Counted from the first letter of the stretch, positions 16,371-26,550 are shown. The stretch is 49,271 nt of DNA from Elusimicrobiota bacterium (GCA_002401485.1 NVTF01000007.1:1-49271); one strand, 5' to 3'. Notes: generated by a model not told the origin, from the letters alone. Made by a program: numbers and translations.

Positions 16371-18179
16371 ATGTCTGAAATAACCAGCGACAGCCTCGCC
16401 ACGAAGAAGCAGCGCGCTGCCGTCGAGTCCTTTCTCGGCGCCCTCGTAAAGGGCTCCAAAACGGTCACCCTCTATAAGGAAGGGCATGCCATCATCGGCC
16501 AGGTGAGCAGTCGCGTCAATCAACTGCTAAAAAACGCCATCGGCGAAGAACAGAACCTTATGTTCGAGCTTAAAGCAAAAACCGTTCTCCTTGATGAAAT
16601 GGCTCTGGAGGAGACCGACGAGACCATTCGTTTTGCCACGTCCCTGCACGCTCTGGGCATCGGCCAGGTCATTTTAACGACCCGGCTTGAAGACATTGAA
16701 ATGTACGAATTCATGCGGCTCTTGGTCTGGAAACCGACTGAGGAAATGACATTGACCGACATGCAAAAAGAGCTTCAGACAAAAAAGGTTGACGGCCTGC
16801 AGCTCATCAGCATTCTTTCGTTTGTTGTCACGGGTGAACAAGAGGAAGACACGCGTAATCCCGGGGAATTGAACGAAGAACAGCTCACCGCCATTCTCGC
16901 CGCCCAAACAATCCCCGATTTTCTCCACATAATTCTAAAACAAGCGGAAGTCGTTAATAATAGAACCGCCGAAGAGATTGTTTTTTCCATTGACCAGGTC
17001 CTGCATCGAGACACATCAATTGAGGCCTTCCAAGATGAAATGAATTGGGATGTTTATGATGGAAGGATCCGCGTCCGATGGTACGAATTGCGCGGTGACA
17101 TCCAAGGCCTCAAAAAATGGACCCAAGCAACACTGGTCAGCGCCTTAACAACCTTCACCAACGAAGAATTTGAGTCACTCAAAAATCACCATACACACGA
17201 CGCCAATGCGAGCTTCAGCTACGCGCTGCAATATGTTCATTTTGTCCTGGATAATCCTGTCGGGGAACAACAGCCGCGTTTTGCTCTCTACGCCTATGCA
17301 CGCCTCTTGGAAGATCTCGGAAGAATTGGGGACCTCCGCTCTCTGCTCAAAGAATTTGATTTGTGGCGCAAGATGGCCCAGGATCCAAAATGGGGCGCCT
17401 ACCTCGCGACCCTAAGGGACGAAGTTCAGAAAAAAGTTCCATCACCGGCGCTCGCGGGAAGCGTAGCGAAAAAGGCCGGGGAGTTCGATCCCGATGGTGA
17501 TGAAATCAAAAGCCTGCACGATTTCGTGTTGACGGTCGGCAAGGATCTCGTTCCCGGATTGCTGGAAGAATTCCGCAATACCACGCAGAAAGAGGAACGG
17601 CAGCGTTTAACAAAATTTCTTGCCGATCTCTATAAACGATTCGGGGGGAAACCCCTGATAAATGCCCTCAAAGATTCGGATTACTTCTTTGTTATCGGCA
17701 TCGTCGGAATCCTCGCCGAGCTTGGCCTCGCAGATCTCGCAAAACATATCGGGCATTTGCTGAACCACAAACATGAAAAAGTCCGCGCGACCGTCATCGG
17801 ACAGTTTCGACGAACAGGCGGGGCAACCGCCGCGCGCGCGCTCACCGATTTCATTTCCAACGGCAAACACAACGAACAAGCGCAAATCGCCGCGACAACC
17901 CTTTCCCTTATCCCCATCGAGGGGGTGGACGATCTCCTCTTCGAGGCCTACAACGCCAATGAAGATTACGATATTCGGCTGGCGATCGTCACAGCGCTCG
18001 GGCGGCATCCGGGCCCGGATACAGCGGATTTCCTTCGCACGGTTGCTCACCAGACGCTCAAGGAACGGTTTTTTGACTTTATCGCCAAAATTCGCGGCGC
18101 AAAAATGAGCCTGCGCGTCGCGGCTCGTAAATCGCTTAAACAAATCGAGGGAGATCCCGAAGCCGAGGCGAAAAAGTAA
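16371..18179 (+). CDS. HEAT-repeat-like protein with conserved N-terminal domain
   Basis: C-terminal alpha-solenoid (GIVGILAELGLADLAKHIGHLLNHKHEKVRATVIGQFRRTGGATAARALTDFI...). Start taken as MSEITSDSL; preceded by TACACT-N7-ATG. Confidence 0.7.
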   Translation: MSEITSDSLATKKQRAAVESFLGALVKGSKTVTLYKEGHAIIGQVSSRVNQLLKNAIGEEQNLMFELKAKTVLLDEMALEETDETIRFATSLHALGIGQVILTTRLEDIEMYEFMRLLVWKPTEEMTLTDMQKELQTKKVDGLQLISILSFVVTGEQEEDTRNPGELNEEQLTAILAAQTIPDFLHIILKQAEVVNNRTAEEIVFSIDQVLHRDTSIEAFQDEMNWDVYDGRIRVRWYELRGDIQGLKKWTQATLVSALTTFTNEEFESLKNHHTHDANASFSYALQYVHFVLDNPVGEQQPRFALYAYARLLEDLGRIGDLRSLLKEFDLWRKMAQDPKWGAYLATLRDEVQKKVPSPALAGSVAKKAGEFDPDGDEIKSLHDFVLTVGKDLVPGLLEEFRNTTQKEERQRLTKFLADLYKRFGGKPLINALKDSDYFFVIGIVGILAELGLADLAKHIGHLLNHKHEKVRATVIGQFRRTGGATAARALTDFISNGKHNEQAQIAATTLSLIPIEGVDDLLFEAYNANEDYDIRLAIVTALGRHPGPDTADFLRTVAHQTLKERFFDFIAKIRGAKMSLRVAARKSLKQIEGDPEAEAKK

Positions 18180-19706
18180 ATGGCCCGTCGCGTACGGAAA
18201 TCAAGAGCCGGACTCGAGCGCTGGAATCAATTCGTTCAAATTCTTCGCGATATGAATTTCGCGTTTACCAATATTCGAATCTATCCTCCCACCCACACGG
18301 AAGTTAACTCGGTGATCACCCGGCTGCATGAAGCGGTTGGCCCTCTCACCGAAGAACTGGAAGACATCGGGTTCGGCTTCATGGACGACATGCTCTACGT
18401 CGAAGGTGCGATGTCTATTGAGCAAACCAAGAAGAACGAGATGCTTGTTGAACGCTTTTCGAAATGCCGCGTGAAATACATGACGATCATTAAAGGCGTC
18501 ACGAAGAAAGATCTTCTGGATTTTTTCATCGCCCTTAATGATGAATCGAAAAAAGACGAAATCGGCCCGCCGATGGAAGCGGTAAAAAAGAAAGGCGTCG
18601 AGCATATTCATGTTGTTGAAGCCGAGGTCGATGACGTTGCGAGTAAATCCAAACTCGCTCGAAAAAAGACGCTCTTGGACTGGTATCAAAAAGCGATCGA
18701 CACCCTGCAGCCCATTCACACGTCCATTAAAAAAGGAGAAGACGCCGATCTAACGGCGCTCTACCGCCTCGCCGATGACATGATGGCGACTATGCGGACA
18801 AAAGGGTATGAACCGTTCCTCCTGCTCCCCTATCTCGCGGATGGACAGGACCCGCACACAGCGCACTGCGTCAACGTCGCGATCACCTCTTGCGCCCTCG
18901 GAGAACTGCATGGGCTCAACTCAGGACAGCTTCAATCCGTCGCCGTGGCCGCCTTCCTCCACGACATGGGCCGATGCGTGATGCCGGCAGAGTGGGTTAC
19001 CAGCCAATCGCCCCTCTCTCTTTTTGAACGCGCCGCCGCAGCACAGCATACCACCTGGGGTTTTCTGCTCCTCATGCGCAACAAAGAAATCCCTCCCTCG
19101 GTCGGGCTCATTGCGGCCCATCACCATGAAGGTCCAAAAAAGGAATATCCCGAAGGAAGCTACAAACCCGACGTTTTCCATAAACTCATTCGCATGGCGG
19201 ATGTATACGACCTCGCCAAAATGAATGATGAATATTACTGGAAGAAACAACGCCGCGACCGCTACCTGCGCCACATTCTCCGCCAGCGCGGCACCTGGTA
19301 CGATTCCGAACTCTCCAAACTACTCACCCAACTGGTCGGACTCTATCCCGTAGGCACCATGGTCCGTCTCGAAAACGGCCATCGCGGGATCGTTGTACGC
19401 GCGGAACCCTCCAACGTTGGGCGACCCAAGGTATACCTCTTCTCGGTCCCCCCGGAAGAAGCGGAAGAATATGCCGCACACCAAATCGCTGCCCCCGGAC
19501 AGGAAGGGGAAGAAGCGCCCACCGTAGAAGTCGCTCCTCTAGCATCCGAAGATACCCCCCCCATCATCGCCGACCTCATGGACCTAACCCCCGACGGCCT
19601 CCACTTCAAACACAACATCGCATTCTCAACCCAACCCATCAATGACGAAAATGTCCACGCCCTCCTCGACGCCAAAAAAGAATTTTTGCTGAGTTATACG
19701 CTGTAG
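18180..19706 (+). CDS. HD-domain phosphohydrolase (HD-GYP-related, degenerate GYP)
   Basis: AAFLHDMGRCVMP, GLIAAHHHEGPKKEYPEG, KLIRMADVYDLAKM; starts directly after the HEAT gene stop (TAA ATG). Confidence 0.85.
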   Translation: MARRVRKSRAGLERWNQFVQILRDMNFAFTNIRIYPPTHTEVNSVITRLHEAVGPLTEELEDIGFGFMDDMLYVEGAMSIEQTKKNEMLVERFSKCRVKYMTIIKGVTKKDLLDFFIALNDESKKDEIGPPMEAVKKKGVEHIHVVEAEVDDVASKSKLARKKTLLDWYQKAIDTLQPIHTSIKKGEDADLTALYRLADDMMATMRTKGYEPFLLLPYLADGQDPHTAHCVNVAITSCALGELHGLNSGQLQSVAVAAFLHDMGRCVMPAEWVTSQSPLSLFERAAAAQHTTWGFLLLMRNKEIPPSVGLIAAHHHEGPKKEYPEGSYKPDVFHKLIRMADVYDLAKMNDEYYWKKQRRDRYLRHILRQRGTWYDSELSKLLTQLVGLYPVGTMVRLENGHRGIVVRAEPSNVGRPKVYLFSVPPEEAEEYAAHQIAAPGQEGEEAPTVEVAPLASEDTPPIIADLMDLTPDGLHFKHNIAFSTQPINDENVHALLDAKKEFLLSYTL

Positions 19707-19739
19707 AGAGGTGCCAGGCACCGCGTGCGGTTGTTGCGT

Positions 19740-21296
19740 TTAGCGCCAGACGTCGATGACTTCGGAGTGGATTGCGTCTAGGTCGACGGCGGCGTTTTCC
19801 GGGTTGGGAGTCTTGAGGGAGACGGCGATGGTTGCGGCGGTTGAGGCGACGACGGCGGGGAAAATTTCGTAGAGGACGTTGGACAAGGACTTTGCTTCGG
19901 CAAAGCCGTGTGCGGCGAGCCAGCCCTTAAAACCTGGAATAATCGCTGTCCACCATCCGATTGGCGCGCTATTCCAGACAATCGTCACGACAAATCCCGT
20001 GATCATGCCTGCCAGAACACCCTGACGCGTCAGTCCCTTCCAAAATAAAGAAAGAACGATGGCCGGGCAAAACACCGATGTGATGCCAGCCCAACCAAAG
20101 AGGACAAACCAGAAAACGAGCGTACCGCCCTTCAGGGCAAAAACCAGGGCCAGCCCCATTAAAATGCAGGTCACGAGACGGCTCATTTCCGTCAGACTCT
20201 TGTCGCTGGCCTCAGGGTGCAAAATCTTCTGATACACATCTCGCACCACCGCCGACGAGGCCAAAATCAAGAGTGAGTCGGCCGTAGACATAATCGCCGC
20301 TAAAACCACTGCGATAAACAATCCGACGAGAATCGCAGGCATAAGTTCATTAACGAGCATCGGGAGCACTGTTTCCTGGTCCGTGAGCGTTTTAAATATC
20401 ACCCGGCCGCACATCCCGGTAAAAACAGCGCCGCCATCGGCAAAAAGCGTGAACAAGGCAGCGACGACAGATCCCTGCCTGATTTCCTTGATGTCCCGCA
20501 ACGCCATAAAGCGAACGGATAATTGAGGAGAGCCAAGGTACCCGATGCCTACGGTGGCAAGGCCGACCGCTGACAAGACGGATTTTATTCCAAACCCATC
20601 CGTACCCCAAGGACTAAGGAGTCCAGGATCCTGGGCACTGAGACCCTCGAATAAGGGTGTAAAGCCTCCGATGTGAACAATCGCAACGATCGGCAGCAGA
20701 GTAAGACCGGCAACCATCATCCCACCTTGAAGGAAATCGCTCCATGCGACTGCTATAAAGCCCCCTGCGACGGTATAGGCGAGAATAATGATGAGGCCGA
20801 CCATGATGCCCCACAAATTGGGCAGACCCAGAAATGTCTCAAACGCCTTTCCCGTCGCGGCGAGCTGCGCTGACAGATAGGCGGTAACGAAAACGACTAA
20901 GACGATTGCCGAAACGATCCGAATTCCGTGCGAGGTATCGGAAACGCGGCTTTCGAGATAATCCGGTATCGTAATCGATTCATAGCGATCTGTAAGCGCC
21001 TTGAACCGCTGGGTTAGGAACACCCAACACGCCACGACCCCGAGCATCTCCCCCATCAGCACCCATAGTGCATGAGCACCCACGGCAAACCCCATTCCGG
21101 TTAATCCAAGGAGCAGCCAGCCGCTTTCCCCTGTAGCGCGGGACGAGAATGCGACAATCCAATAATTGAGCGTTTTCCCCCCAACATAGAAATCCTTAAT
21201 GTCTTTAACGCGCTTGGAGGCGTAGTACGCAATAACAAACAGACCCGCAAAATAAATCGCAACAACGCCAAACTTGAGGAAGGAATCCAGCGTCAC
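19740..21296 (-). CDS. Sodium:solute symporter (SSS family, PutP-like)
   Basis: ~12-13 TM; FYVGGKTLNYWIVAFSSRATGESGWLLLGLTGMGF, ILVGLFIAVVLAAIMSTADSLLILASSAVVRDVYQ. GTG start. Confidence 0.93.
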   Translation of the reverse strand: MTLDSFLKFGVVAIYFAGLFVIAYYASKRVKDIKDFYVGGKTLNYWIVAFSSRATGESGWLLLGLTGMGFAVGAHALWVLMGEMLGVVACWVFLTQRFKALTDRYESITIPDYLESRVSDTSHGIRIVSAIVLVVFVTAYLSAQLAATGKAFETFLGLPNLWGIMVGLIIILAYTVAGGFIAVAWSDFLQGGMMVAGLTLLPIVAIVHIGGFTPLFEGLSAQDPGLLSPWGTDGFGIKSVLSAVGLATVGIGYLGSPQLSVRFMALRDIKEIRQGSVVAALFTLFADGGAVFTGMCGRVIFKTLTDQETVLPMLVNELMPAILVGLFIAVVLAAIMSTADSLLILASSAVVRDVYQKILHPEASDKSLTEMSRLVTCILMGLALVFALKGGTLVFWFVLFGWAGITSVFCPAIVLSLFWKGLTRQGVLAGMITGFVVTIVWNSAPIGWWTAIIPGFKGWLAAHGFAEAKSLSNVLYEIFPAVVASTAATIAVSLKTPNPENAAVDLDAIHSEVIDVWR

Positions 21297-21385
21297 TGCT
21301 TTTCGCCCATTTTCTTATAAAAATACAAGACAAGCGCCATAGGAGGCGCCCAGCAGAGTGTGAAGAAAACCCAAAACTCCGTCAC
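21293..21385 (-). CDS. 30-aa single-TM microprotein upstream of the SSS symporter (candidate small accessory protein)
   Basis: GTG ACG GAG TTT TGG ... : MTEFWVFFTLCWAPPMALVLYFYKKMGEKQ*; stop overlaps the symporter GTG start (GTGA); preceded by TATAAT-N7-GTG. Absent from the ORF track. Confidence 0.75.
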   Translation of the reverse strand: MTEFWVFFTLCWAPPMALVLYFYKKMGEKQ

Positions 21386-21392
21386 GGGTTTT

Positions 21393-21398
21393 ATTATA
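21393..21398 (-). promoter_or_regulatory. -10 element for the microprotein/symporter transcript
   Basis: Minus strand cttgTATAATaaaacccGTG: TATAAT 7 nt before the start codon. Confidence 0.7.
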
Positions 21399-21564
21399 CA
21401 AGACCGTTTCTCGACTTTTTGGAACAAAGTGGAACTTTAAACGAATAGAAGTGAGAATTTTCGGATTAATTAGCCCTTTCAGGACAATTTTCCGTGAAAA
21501 ATCGATTGTGCGCGTAAAGTATGTGGAAATAGTGCGAATCTGGAGAAACGGTCTCCAATAAGAA

Positions 21565-21594
21565 GGAGCCCCTGTCGCGACCGACGGGGGCTCC
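21565..21594 (-). terminator. Strong hairpin, probable terminator of the minus-strand pyrimidine operon
   Basis: ggagcccctgtcg-cgac-cgacgggggctcc: 13-bp stem with 4-nt loop, followed on the minus strand by TTCTTATT. Confidence 0.7.
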
Positions 21595-21635
21595 CGGAAA
21601 CGGTGAGAGGGTTACTAAGTCTCTAAACCGATTCC

Positions 21636-22973
21636 TTAAACTGCTTCCTTGATGCTTTCTTCGATGGCGCCGGCGATGGTGTCGGCGTCGGCTTCGGTGA
21701 TGCAGAGCGGGGGTTTGATGCGGAGGGTGTTGCCCCGTTGGCCGCCTTTGCCGATGATGACGCCGCGCTTTTTGCAGCCTTCCATGATTGCGGATGCCAA
21801 CTCGGGGTTGTATTCCTTGGATTTTTTATCCTTAACGAGTTCGACGCCGATCATGAGGCCGTAGCCGCGCACGTCGCCGATTTGTTCGTATTTTGCTTCA
21901 AGCTTTTTTAGCTTGTCGCGAAGGATGCCGCCGATTTTTTCGGCGTTCACATCGAGCTTTTCATCTTCAATCACGTCGAGAACGGCTTCGCCGACGGTGC
22001 AGGCGATTGGATTGTTGCCGTAGGTATTGAAGTGCAAGCGACCCTTCAGGGCGTCGGCGATTTCGCGGGTGGTTACAACCGCGCCGAGCGGATAGCCGTT
22101 GCCGATGCCCTTGGCCATATCAACGATGTCGGGTTTGACGCCATATTTGGCGATGCCGTAGAACGCGTCCGGACCGAAGCGGCCCATACCGCATTGAACC
22201 TCGTCGGAAACGAAGAGGCCGCCAGCTGCCTTCACCATTTCATAGACCTTCGGCCAGTAGTTCAACTCCGGAGTTATCACGCCGCCGTTGCCCGACACCG
22301 GCTCGCCGACGAACGCCGCGAGTTTCCCAGCGGTCGAATGGTCAATGACGCCTTGAAGCTGGTCGGCGCAGATATCGGCCCACTGCTCGGTGGAAATACC
22401 TTCGGGACGGCGGTAGGAATAGTTTGCGGGAGCGTGGTACACGCCCGGCGCGTAGGGCGTCGAGTGGCGCCAAGGGCCTTGACCCGTAAGCGACATCGAC
22501 ATCAATGTGCGGCCGTGGAAACTATGCTGCAGCCCGATGAAATCGGAGCAGCCCGTATAAAGCTTCGCGAGCGTCGTCATCAACTCGGTCGCTTCGGTTC
22601 CCGAGTTCGTAAAGAACACGGCATCGAAGTCGGGGTTGACCGTCTTCGCCTTCTTCAGCATCTTCTCGGCGTAGCGCGGAAGTTCGGGGTACAGGAAAAG
22701 CGTCGTGGAATGCCACAACTTCTCCATTTGTTTTTGCGCCCGCTCCACCACAACAGGGTGGCAATGGCCGACGGAAACCGTCACAACACCCGCGAAAGCA
22801 TCGAGATATTTATTCCCCTTATCGTCCCAGATGTACTGCAGCTTCCCATGAGAGATTAGAATCGGCTCATTAAAATAGGTCATCAACGGGAAGCAATGCT
22901 TCTCGCGTTCTTTTAATACTTCAGCGGCCGAGGGGCCGGTGTAGGGCGGGGCGTCTTTAGTTGCAGTGGTCAT
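21636..22973 (-). CDS. Class III aminotransferase (beta-alanine/omega-amino acid:pyruvate type, AGXT2-like)
   Basis: DAVFFTNSGTEATELMTTLAKLYTG, FHGRTLMSMSLTG, LFVSDEVQCGMGRFG, DIVDMAKGIGNGYPLGAVV: class III aminotransferase PLP motifs. Confidence 0.92.
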   Translation of the reverse strand: MTTATKDAPPYTGPSAAEVLKEREKHCFPLMTYFNEPILISHGKLQYIWDDKGNKYLDAFAGVVTVSVGHCHPVVVERAQKQMEKLWHSTTLFLYPELPRYAEKMLKKAKTVNPDFDAVFFTNSGTEATELMTTLAKLYTGCSDFIGLQHSFHGRTLMSMSLTGQGPWRHSTPYAPGVYHAPANYSYRRPEGISTEQWADICADQLQGVIDHSTAGKLAAFVGEPVSGNGGVITPELNYWPKVYEMVKAAGGLFVSDEVQCGMGRFGPDAFYGIAKYGVKPDIVDMAKGIGNGYPLGAVVTTREIADALKGRLHFNTYGNNPIACTVGEAVLDVIEDEKLDVNAEKIGGILRDKLKKLEAKYEQIGDVRGYGLMIGVELVKDKKSKEYNPELASAIMEGCKKRGVIIGKGGQRGNTLRIKPPLCITEADADTIAGAIEESIKEAV

Positions 22974-22983
22974 ATCGTCTCCG

Positions 22984-23580
22984 TCAATTTTTCTTTAGAT
23001 TGAATTTCGGCTGCCAATCGGCGTGACCGTCCTGGAGCAGATCAAACAAAGGCCAAACAGCACAGAAATCGTCGCCCGGACCGAAGGGCGCCTTCGAGAT
23101 GCGAACGATGCTTCCATCCTCGTTCTTTCGAAACGCGGAAACACCTGGCTTAAATTTACCGTAATCAGGATGATCTTCACCTTCAAAACCCATCGCCTTG
23201 ATGAATTCCGATTTTTCTCCCGACAACATCGGAAAAGACCAACCGCGCTTAGCCTTAAAGGCCTTCTGCGTTTCCACGGAATCCGCGGAAACAACAACGG
23301 CGGCGGCGCGGTCGGAAATGTACTGCCATTGTCCGTCCAGGCCATCGGCCCACAAGGTGCAATACGGGCACTGTGTTCCCATGTTGTGAATAACGAGCAG
23401 GTCTTTCTTATCCCCGAATAGCTCCGACAACTTAACGGCCTTGTTGTCATGATCGATCAGGACATGGTCCGCCACCTTTTCAGGAGTCAGCTTTTGCCTC
23501 AGCTCCGCGCGCTTCTTCTTGAGCTCCAAAATTTGCAGCTCGAGTTCGTCCAGTTCCGATATTTTTTCAGTGGTCGTCAT
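22984..23580 (-). CDS. Thioredoxin-fold DUF899-like redoxin
   Basis: LLVIHNMGTQCPYCTLWADGLDGQWQYISDRAAAVVVSADSVE...GWSFPMLSGEKSEFIKAMGF. Confidence 0.75.
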   Translation of the reverse strand: MTTTEKISELDELELQILELKKKRAELRQKLTPEKVADHVLIDHDNKAVKLSELFGDKKDLLVIHNMGTQCPYCTLWADGLDGQWQYISDRAAAVVVSADSVETQKAFKAKRGWSFPMLSGEKSEFIKAMGFEGEDHPDYGKFKPGVSAFRKNEDGSIVRISKAPFGPGDDFCAVWPLFDLLQDGHADWQPKFNLKKN

Positions 23581-25088
23581 CAGTAAATATTGCTCTCACG
23601 TTTCTTGCCGGTGAAATCAAGAAAGATAGTCTTGGATTTCGAGAAGAAGTTAATGCCTTCTTTCGCCATCTCTTTATCACCGACGGCGGAACCCTTCACG
23701 CCGCCAAAGGGCACCTGAGCCTCGCCGCCGATGGTCGGGGAATTGATATGGAACATCCCGACTTCAGACTCTTCCATATAGGTCATCGCTGTCGTGATGT
23801 CCTGCGTATAAATCGCACAGGTCAATCCAAAGACTGTGTCATTGGCGTATTCAATCGCCTGTTCGAGCGTCTTCACGCGAAACACGGCCAGAACCGGGCC
23901 GAACACTTCTTCCTGAGCGATTTTCATCTTCGGCGTGCAATGATCAAAGATTGTCGGCTCAACGAAGTAGCCAAACTTAAGATCGCCGTCCTCAACGCGA
24001 TTTCCGCCGCAAACAATCTTGGCGCCTTCGTCCCGAGCAATCTTGATGTAGTCAAGATCGGTGTCGAGCTGTCCTTGATCGACGGCCGGTCCAAGACCGA
24101 TACCCTCTTCAAGCGCGGGGCCGATTTTCATCGCGTTAGCGGCATCAACAACCTTCTTAAGGAACTCGTCTGCGATGTCTTCATGAAGAATCAAGCGGCT
24201 CGTGGCGGTGCAGCGCTGTCCCGTGGATCCAAACGCACCCTTGACCACTCCCGCTAGAGCGAGATCTAAGTCCGCGTCCTTCCAAACGATGCAGGGGTTC
24301 TTTCCGCCCATTTCGCAGGTGACCGGAATGCCGCGTTTGCCGCAAATCGTGTGCACGCGCACGCCGATCTGATTGGAACCCGTGAAACTAACCGCTTTCA
24401 CACGATCGTCTTCCACGAGGCTGTCTCCGACTTCCGATCCCGCGCCGACGATGAAGCTGAGAACGCCCTTAGGCAATCCCGCTTCATCGAAAAGCTTCAC
24501 CAGTTCGGAGGCAAGCCAGGGGGTGTTTGATGCCGGCTTAAAAATAACCGCGTTGCCCGCTACCAGCGCCGGGGCGATCTTCCAGCAGGGAATCGCCCAC
24601 GGAAAATTCCAAGGGGTAATGATCGACACCACGCCGAGGGGTTCGCGCACGGTGTAGAGAAGATTTTTCGGGAGTTCCGAAGGAGCCGTGGTGCCCATAA
24701 AACGCAGACCTTCACCGGCGAACCACTCAAGAAGGTTGATGCCCTTCTCCATTTCACCAAGCGCTTCAGGAAGAATCTTTCCTTCTTCACGGGCAAGGAT
24801 GCGCGCGAGGCGTTCCTTGTTCTGACGGGCCAAGGCCACAACCTTATCGAGCACACGCGCCCGGGCCGGAGCCGGCGTCGCCTTCCAGCCTTTGTAGGCT
24901 TCCTGCGCGGCGGCCAGCGCCTTTTGCACGTCTTCTTTCGACGCGCCTTTGCAGGTCGCAACTACTTCGCGCGAGTCCGAGGGGTTGACCGATTTGATCT
25001 CCCGCGTGCCCGTGCCTTCGACCCATTCGCCGCCGATGAATTGCTTCAAAACCGCGATATCGGTTTTCTCTTTTGTCGCTGTCGTCAT
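23580..25088 (-). CDS. NAD(P)-dependent aldehyde dehydrogenase
   Basis: TPWNFPWAIPCWKIAPALVAGNAVIFKPA, SFTGSNQIG, CEMGGKNPCIV, GAFGSTGQRCTATSRL: ALDH catalytic Glu and Cys motifs. Confidence 0.95.
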   Translation of the reverse strand: MTTATKEKTDIAVLKQFIGGEWVEGTGTREIKSVNPSDSREVVATCKGASKEDVQKALAAAQEAYKGWKATPAPARARVLDKVVALARQNKERLARILAREEGKILPEALGEMEKGINLLEWFAGEGLRFMGTTAPSELPKNLLYTVREPLGVVSIITPWNFPWAIPCWKIAPALVAGNAVIFKPASNTPWLASELVKLFDEAGLPKGVLSFIVGAGSEVGDSLVEDDRVKAVSFTGSNQIGVRVHTICGKRGIPVTCEMGGKNPCIVWKDADLDLALAGVVKGAFGSTGQRCTATSRLILHEDIADEFLKKVVDAANAMKIGPALEEGIGLGPAVDQGQLDTDLDYIKIARDEGAKIVCGGNRVEDGDLKFGYFVEPTIFDHCTPKMKIAQEEVFGPVLAVFRVKTLEQAIEYANDTVFGLTCAIYTQDITTAMTYMEESEVGMFHINSPTIGGEAQVPFGGVKGSAVGDKEMAKEGINFFSKSKTIFLDFTGKKRESNIY

Positions 25089-25103
25089 ATTGCTTCTCCT
25101 AAA

Positions 25104-26540
25104 TTAGACCAACGCCGGTTCGAGCGTCTTGGAATCAAGCGTCTTGCCGTACTTCGCGCGTTTGATGAACTGCCCTTTCGGGAGCTTCGATGAAAGTTTT
25201 CCGTTTTCGACCATGTGATGACCGCGCATGAACACTTCTTTGATGGTGCATTCGACTTCGCGCCCTTCGTAGGGGTTGTAGTCGACGTTCATGTGATGGG
25301 TCTTCGCCGAGATCGTGTATTTTGTGCTGGGATCGATGATGGTGATATCGGCGTCAAATCCGATCGCGATGGTTCCCTTCTTGCCGTAAAGGCCGAAGAT
25401 CTTCGCGGGGTTGGTGGCGGTGAGCTCCACGAACTTGCTCGGCGTGATTTTCCCCTTCTCCACCGCGTCCCACATGAGCTGCATGCGGTTTTCGATGCCG
25501 GGGGCACCGTTGGGGATCTTGGAGAAGTCATCCTTGCCGAGAACCTTGCCCATCTTCGATCCGTCGCGAAGTTCAAAACAGAACGAGCAGTGATCGGTCG
25601 CGACGGTTGAAATCGTCCCATCGTTAAGGCCGCTCCAAAGTGCGCGTTCATTGCCCTTGGGGCGCAGCGGCGGCGACATGACAAACTTCGCGCCCTCAAA
25701 CCCTTCGCGCTGGTAGTCCTCATGCGAGAGATACAAATACTGCGGGCAGGTCTCCGCGATTACCGGCAATCCCTTGCGCTTCGCGCGGCGGACGGCGTCA
25801 AGAGCCTCCTCGGCTGTGAGGTGCACCACATAGAGGGGCGAACCCGCCATCTCAGCCAGAGCTATGCCGCGATTTGTCGCCTCAGCCTCGCAAGCCAACG
25901 GTCGGGTCAGCGCGTGCCACTCAGGCGAGGTATTGCCATTTTCGAGCGCTTCCTTGACCATGAGCTCTACGGTGTGGCCGTTTTCGCAATGCAATGAGAC
26001 CATGCCGCCGTTCTTGGCGCTTTGGCGCATGGCGCGGAAAATCGCGTCGTCTTCCGACATCAACGCTCCTTTATAAGCCATGAACAACTTAAAGCTGGGG
26101 ATGCCCTGCTCAACAATCGCGTCCATCTCGGGAACACGGCTCTCGGGCAGATCGGTGATGATGAGGTGAAAGCCGTAGTCGATGACGGATTTGCCGTCGG
26201 CTTTCTTGTGCCAGTTGTCGACGCCGGTCTGGAGGGATTCACCCGGGGCCTGGATCGCAAAGTCGACGAGGCAGGTGGTTCCACCCGCCGCGGCGCCTTC
26301 TGTACCGGTCTTAAAATCGTCAGCGGTCAACGCGCCCATAAACGGCATATCGAGATGCGTGTGCACGTCGATGCCGCCCGGCACAACCCGCATGCCCGTC
26401 GCGTCAATGACCTTCGCGCCGGCGGCGTCGAGATCACGGCCGATTTCAACGATGACCTCATCCTTTACGCCGATATCGGCGGTGAAGCGGTCGGATGCGG
26501 TTTGAATGTCCGCGTTTTTAATCACTAGATCTAATGCCAT
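25104..26540 (-). CDS. pydB: Dihydropyrimidinase (D-hydantoinase)
   Basis: VVPGGIDVHTHLDMPFMG, FKLFMAYKGALM (metal-bridging Lys), HCENGHTVE, ATDHCSF, GAPGIENRMQLMWDAV. Confidence 0.95.
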   Translation of the reverse strand: MALDLVIKNADIQTASDRFTADIGVKDEVIVEIGRDLDAAGAKVIDATGMRVVPGGIDVHTHLDMPFMGALTADDFKTGTEGAAAGGTTCLVDFAIQAPGESLQTGVDNWHKKADGKSVIDYGFHLIITDLPESRVPEMDAIVEQGIPSFKLFMAYKGALMSEDDAIFRAMRQSAKNGGMVSLHCENGHTVELMVKEALENGNTSPEWHALTRPLACEAEATNRGIALAEMAGSPLYVVHLTAEEALDAVRRAKRKGLPVIAETCPQYLYLSHEDYQREGFEGAKFVMSPPLRPKGNERALWSGLNDGTISTVATDHCSFCFELRDGSKMGKVLGKDDFSKIPNGAPGIENRMQLMWDAVEKGKITPSKFVELTATNPAKIFGLYGKKGTIAIGFDADITIIDPSTKYTISAKTHHMNVDYNPYEGREVECTIKEVFMRGHHMVENGKLSSKLPKGQFIKRAKYGKTLDSKTLEPALV

Positions 26541-26550
26541 GTTAAGCTCC

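Noticed and set aside
22032-22859. 275-aa plus-strand ORF
   Set aside because: Fully antisense to the well-supported class III aminotransferase.
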